Shown piece by piece: positions 33,222 through 35,954 of a stretch of 35,954 nucleotides of DNA. Location of the stretch: the NCBI GenBank assembly GCA_038244055.1, contig JBBRTW010000011.1:1-35954 (forward strand). Direction: 5' to 3'. The DNA comes from DASPKW01 sp038244055 (GTDB lineage: Bacteria > Planctomycetota > Phycisphaerae > Tepidisphaerales > Tepidisphaeraceae). Made by a program: the position numbers and the translations under genes. Position 1 is the first letter of the stretch, and every line of letters starts with the position of its first letter. The notes under the pieces are model-generated. The model was not told the DNA's origin. It saw only the letters and a program-made list of their open reading frames with translations, and searched no databases.

Positions 33222-34205
33222 ATGCGCGCCATCGTCACCACCGCTCTCGGAACACCGGACGTCCTGGTACTTCAAAACCTGCCCGCGCCCGTTCCCGGCC
33301 CGGGCGATCTATTGATTGAAGTCCACGCCTCCGCCCTCAATCCCATCGACACCAAGCTTCGCCGCTTCGGCCGGGCCGGCCTGGTCGCGCCCCCTTATGT
33401 GGGCGGCTACGATGTCAGCGGCATCGTCCGCGCGGTCGGGTCGGCCGTCCATCAGTTCAAAGTCGGCGATGAGGTCTATGCATCCCCAGCGCTCAATCGC
33501 CCGGGGGCGCATGCCGAGTTCGTCTGCATCGATGCGCGCACGGCCGCGCTCAAGCCCAAATCGCTTTCGCACCAGCAGTCGGCCGCGCTCCCGCTGGTGA
33601 GTTTAACGGCCTGGGAATCGCTCCATCTCCGCGCCAAAATCCACGCTGGCCAGACAGTCCTCGTGACGGCCGGCGGCGGCGGCGTCGGCCATATCGCGAT
33701 CCAACTCGCCAAGGCCGCCGGCTGCGAGGTCTACACCACCGCATCCTCTCCCGAATCGGTCGAGCTCTGCCGCAAGGTCGGCGCTGATGAGATCATCGAC
33801 TACAGGAAAGAGGATTTCGCGCAGGCCGTCCTGGCCGAGACCAATGGCCGGGGCGTCGATGTGATCTTCGACTGCAACGGCGGCCCGACTTTCGAAAAAT
33901 GCCCCGAGGCGATCGCCATCGAAGGCCAGATCGTCAGCATCGTCCCCGGCCCGCCCCCCGCGACACTGGCCGCTTGTTATCCGAAGAACGTAACCCTCCA
34001 TTTCGAGTTCATGGGCGCTGCCACGGTCACCAATCACGCACCGCAGCGACAAGGTGAAATTCTGCGCAAAATCGCGGAGATGGTGGAGGCGGGGAAACTG
34101 ATGCCGACCGTTTGCCAAACGTATCCGCTGGAAGAAACCGCCGATGCCCATCGCCGGCAGGAGAGCGGAAGAACGGCGGGGAAGCTGGTCATCGCGGTGA
34201 AATGA
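33222..34205 (+). CDS. zinc-independent MDR oxidoreductase (quinone oxidoreductase-like)
   Basis: The 327-residue product is a medium-chain dehydrogenase/reductase of the quinone oxidoreductase type. The N-terminal GroES-like part has HASALNPIDTKLR and GYDVSGIV. The nucleotide-binding part has VTAGGGGVGHIAIQLAKAAGCEV (about 146-168), DEIIDYRKED and the C-terminal AGKLVIAVK. The structural and catalytic zinc cysteines are absent, as is normal in this branch, which reduces quinones or enones with NADPH. GAGGAG lies seven bases before the ATG. It appears to be a single gene without operon partners. Confidence 0.88.
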   Translation: MRAIVTTALGTPDVLVLQNLPAPVPGPGDLLIEVHASALNPIDTKLRRFGRAGLVAPPYVGGYDVSGIVRAVGSAVHQFKVGDEVYASPALNRPGAHAEFVCIDARTAALKPKSLSHQQSAALPLVSLTAWESLHLRAKIHAGQTVLVTAGGGGVGHIAIQLAKAAGCEVYTTASSPESVELCRKVGADEIIDYRKEDFAQAVLAETNGRGVDVIFDCNGGPTFEKCPEAIAIEGQIVSIVPGPPPATLAACYPKNVTLHFEFMGAATVTNHAPQRQGEILRKIAEMVEAGKLMPTVCQTYPLEETADAHRRQESGRTAGKLVIAVK

Positions 34206-34232
34206 TTCCGAGCAGATTCCCCTCACGCCAGT

Positions 34233-34562
34233 TCATAGACCGGCCGCTGCTATTCGACGGCAGTGTCGGCCACTTTCGATACTACCCCGGCTTTGCCGCC
34301 ACAATCCCCATCTTCCCCTTGCCCGCGCCAAATTCAAAAGCGCCGCCGACCGATCCACCCCAACCACCCGATGCCCGCGCGAGGCGATGTACGCCGCATT
34401 CGGCCGCCCCGTTCCACAACCCAAATCCAGAATCCTCGACCCCGGCGCCAGCCCCTCCAGGACCAACTCGATATACCGCAATTCCCGCGGCCTGAACTCC
34501 GAACGAACCTCATCCCACCGCCCAGCGATTCGATCGTACGGAACATCATCCGCTGAGGCCAT
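34233..34562 (-). pseudogene. truncated SAM-dependent methyltransferase
   Basis: The frame from ATG 34562 encodes an N-terminal helix (YDRIAGRWDEVRSEFRPRE) and the SAM-binding motif ILDLGCGTGRPNAAYIASRG followed by VVGVDRSAALLNLARA. This is the first half of a class I methyltransferase. After about residue 84 the sequence turns into RGRWGLWRQSRGS and ends at 34233, with no trace of motifs II-IV in any frame before the next gene. The family is usually 190-250 residues, so this is a 3'-truncated remnant of about 109 residues. Confidence 0.7.
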
Positions 34563-34645
34563 TTCGACTCATCTCCGCGCACGCCGCCCACCGCAGGCGC
34601 TATGCTCTCGCAGCCTTAATTTTTTCGTTTTTAGTTTTCCTCGCG

Positions 34646-35014
34646 CTATACCCCACTCTTCTCCAAATCCACCTTCCCATTCACAAACGCCACTCCCTCC
34701 GCTTGCAGCAGCCGCTTCTTCTTCGCCAGGCCACCGGCGAAACCCGTCAGCGATCCATCGCTCCCCACCACCCGATGACACGGCACCTTCGGCGCATAGG
34801 GGTTCTTGTTCAGCGCATTGCCCACCGCCCGGAACGCGCTCGAACCGAGTTTCCGCGCGATGGCCGCGTAGGTGGTCACCTTCCCCTTGGGAACCCCGAC
34901 ACACACCGCCCAGACCTTCTCATTAAAATTCATCTCCGCGGCCACCTTGCCGGCGAGAATCTGATTCTTGAACTCAACGTGTTTTCCGTTTGCCTTCATA
35001 ATCCTGCGTCCCAT
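34646..35014 (-). CDS. methylated-DNA-protein cysteine methyltransferase (single-domain)
   Basis: The 122-residue product is the catalytic domain of O6-alkylguanine-DNA alkyltransferase, which removes alkyl groups from guanine onto its own cysteine. VPKGKVTTYAAIARKLG (about 52-68), RAVGNALNKNP and the active-site PCHRVVGSDGSLTGFAGG are intact; the Cys of PCHRV is the acceptor. The N-terminal RNase H-like domain of Ada/Ogt is missing, which is normal for short Ogt/ATL-like members. I chose ATG 35014 because GGAGGAGG lies about nine bases upstream. A shorter start at 34933 has its GGAG directly against the ATG. It is divergent from the gene at 35375. Confidence 0.88.
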   Translation of the reverse strand: MGRRIMKANGKHVEFKNQILAGKVAAEMNFNEKVWAVCVGVPKGKVTTYAAIARKLGSSAFRAVGNALNKNPYAPKVPCHRVVGSDGSLTGFAGGLAKKKRLLQAEGVAFVNGKVDLEKSGV

Positions 35015-35374
35015 AACCCGGGACCTCCTCCAATGACATTCAATATCGAACAAGCCACCACTACGCGAACCGGGCCGACGTTGGCAACAGGGTATTAATG
35101 GGTGGCCAAAAAACAGCACAAATTGGAAATCGCCCGCCGAAAGATAGGGGGATGCGCCCTGCTTTGCCCAATTTGATGCCCGCGATCGACGATAATCAAT
35201 CCCCGCCCCGCAATCGCCTAACCAACCTGCCAAATGGGGGTCTTAACCCATGAGTCCGGGCTGCAATTCGCCCCGGTTTTGTTGAAACCCAGATCGCGCC
35301 CAACTCTGTTAGCAAACTCAGGTTGTGACTTGGCCGACAACAGATAAGGCATCCGCCAATAGCAAGTGGTCAAT
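35015..35374. other. divergent intergenic region
   Basis: No gene is evident between the methyltransferase and the rightmost gene. It contains both promoters but no clear consensus match, and no repeat or stable RNA structure that I could identify. Confidence 0.5.
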
Positions 35375-35954
35375 ATGAACTCAGCCGCAAGGCACATTTT
35401 CAGAAGCATGCTCCGTTGTGGTGCGGGCGTCCCCGCCGGCATTCTCATCCGAGCATTGGTGGCGGCGGCAATCTTGCTGCCCGCGACATTCGCGACCGTC
35501 GTTCGCGCTGAAGAGCCCGCCGAATCCACCGCCGCCACGAAGGCGCAGGCCCTCGCCGCGCGCTCGCGTGTGACCGCCGCGACCCGCGATGCCGTCGCCA
35601 ACCTGCTCGAAGAAATTGGCCGCACGCCACTGAGCGGAAATATTACGGTTCGCGATCTTCTCGCCCGCACCTCCAGCTTCGATGACCTTGCCAAAACCCT
35701 CCAGGGCGCTGAGCAGATCGGCGGCCCACGCTGGGTGGATGACCGAACCTGCCAGGTCGAACTGCAAATTTCCGGCCCGCGCATCGGCATCGCCCTGCGC
35801 CGCATCGTCGCCGCCAACCCGGGCGCTTCGCCGATTTCCCTTGCCGAACTGAATCTCGCGCTGACGCAGTGGAAGGATCGATCCTTCTCCGCGATCGGCG
35901 TCGCCGTGGCTCATGGACCGCTCATGACGACCGTCACCACGACCACCACGACCA
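35375..35954 (+). CDS. secreted protein, LPP20-like (3' end outside window)
   Basis: An open frame starts at ATG 35375 and continues to the window edge (193 codons). It encodes a signal peptide with hydrophobic core IRALVAAAILLPATFATVV, predicted cleavage at VRA-EE near residue 47. A helical region, TKAQALAARSRVTAATRDAV, is followed by WVDDRTCQVELQISGPRI (about 128-145). The helix plus W-x-D-D-x-T-x-x-V-x-L strand resembles the LPP20/FlgT-N type domain of secreted bacterial proteins, but the match is only approximate. The last codons visible encode a Thr-rich stretch. The gene is divergent from the alkyltransferase. Confidence 0.65.
   Translation, partial: MNSAARHIFRSMLRCGAGVPAGILIRALVAAAILLPATFATVVRAEEPAESTAATKAQALAARSRVTAATRDAVANLLEEIGRTPLSGNITVRDLLARTSSFDDLAKTLQGAEQIGGPRWVDDRTCQVELQISGPRIGIALRRIVAANPGASPISLAELNLALTQWKDRSFSAIGVAVAHGPLMTTVTTTTTT

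Noticed and set aside
35218..35817. 199-codon minus-strand open frame near the right edge
   Set aside because: The opposite frame from 35375 has a signal peptide and continues to the edge. The minus-strand product is Arg/Ser-rich with no domain.

Overview
The window looks like chromosomal DNA of a planctomycete, most likely class Phycisphaerae. Base composition is GC-rich. Two secreted proteins start with the planctomycete LEPR-XLL type N-terminus (CLESREMFS and DLESRRFFS). Several hypothetical proteins are of kinds I associate with that group: a membrane protein ending in DDPQLYEEPR and an MANILPDDA-type protein. Taxonomy is inferred from these hallmarks only. I recognise no rRNA, tRNA, transposase, integrase or CRISPR array.

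Region 1 (1-7878, all minus strand) is a compact operon for multiheme electron transfer. In order of transcription it encodes an outer-membrane beta-barrel with C-terminal Phe, an NHL beta-propeller lipoprotein, a 12-heme and an 8-heme secreted cytochrome c, a fusion of eight c-type heme sites with a membrane cytochrome b, and a membrane-anchored cytochrome-like protein cut by the window edge. Gene ends overlap or nearly touch. The set resembles a porin-cytochrome conduit for moving electrons across both membranes.

Region 2 (8183-10441, minus strand) holds two related LEPR-XLL surface-type proteins on either side of a four-helix membrane protein. Both paralogues have the same upstream element with identical spacing. 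One has a (Thr-Pro)12 linker and a hairpin over its ribosome-binding site.

Region 3 (10683-21696, plus strand) is a tightly coupled cluster: a fatty acyl/thioester reductase fused to an SCP2 lipid-binding domain, a LuxE/PaaK-like acid ligase, an alpha/beta hydrolase, a five-heme lipoprotein, a cytochrome b fused to ten heme c sites, a DUF4149-like membrane protein, an MqnD-like protein, a class III aminotransferase and an RND/MMPL-type exporter, followed by a 57-residue protein. I do not recognise this combination. It reads as a pathway that activates, reduces and aminates a hydrophobic or aromatic acid, then exports the product, tied to respiratory cytochromes. This is the best candidate for an undescribed system. 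A degraded second copy of its first two genes, joined to a serine-protease tail, lies at 21888-22625 on the minus strand.

Region 4 (22701-35954) is ordinary chromosome: a large secreted hydrolase-like protein, endonuclease IV, lipoyl synthase, an FHA/Sel1 protein, a membrane-anchored hypothetical, a quinone-oxidoreductase-like MDR enzyme, a truncated methyltransferase, a methylguanine-DNA methyltransferase and the start of a secreted protein. The spaces between these genes carry many short tandem repeats (7-, 8- and 21-base units) and long inverted repeats.
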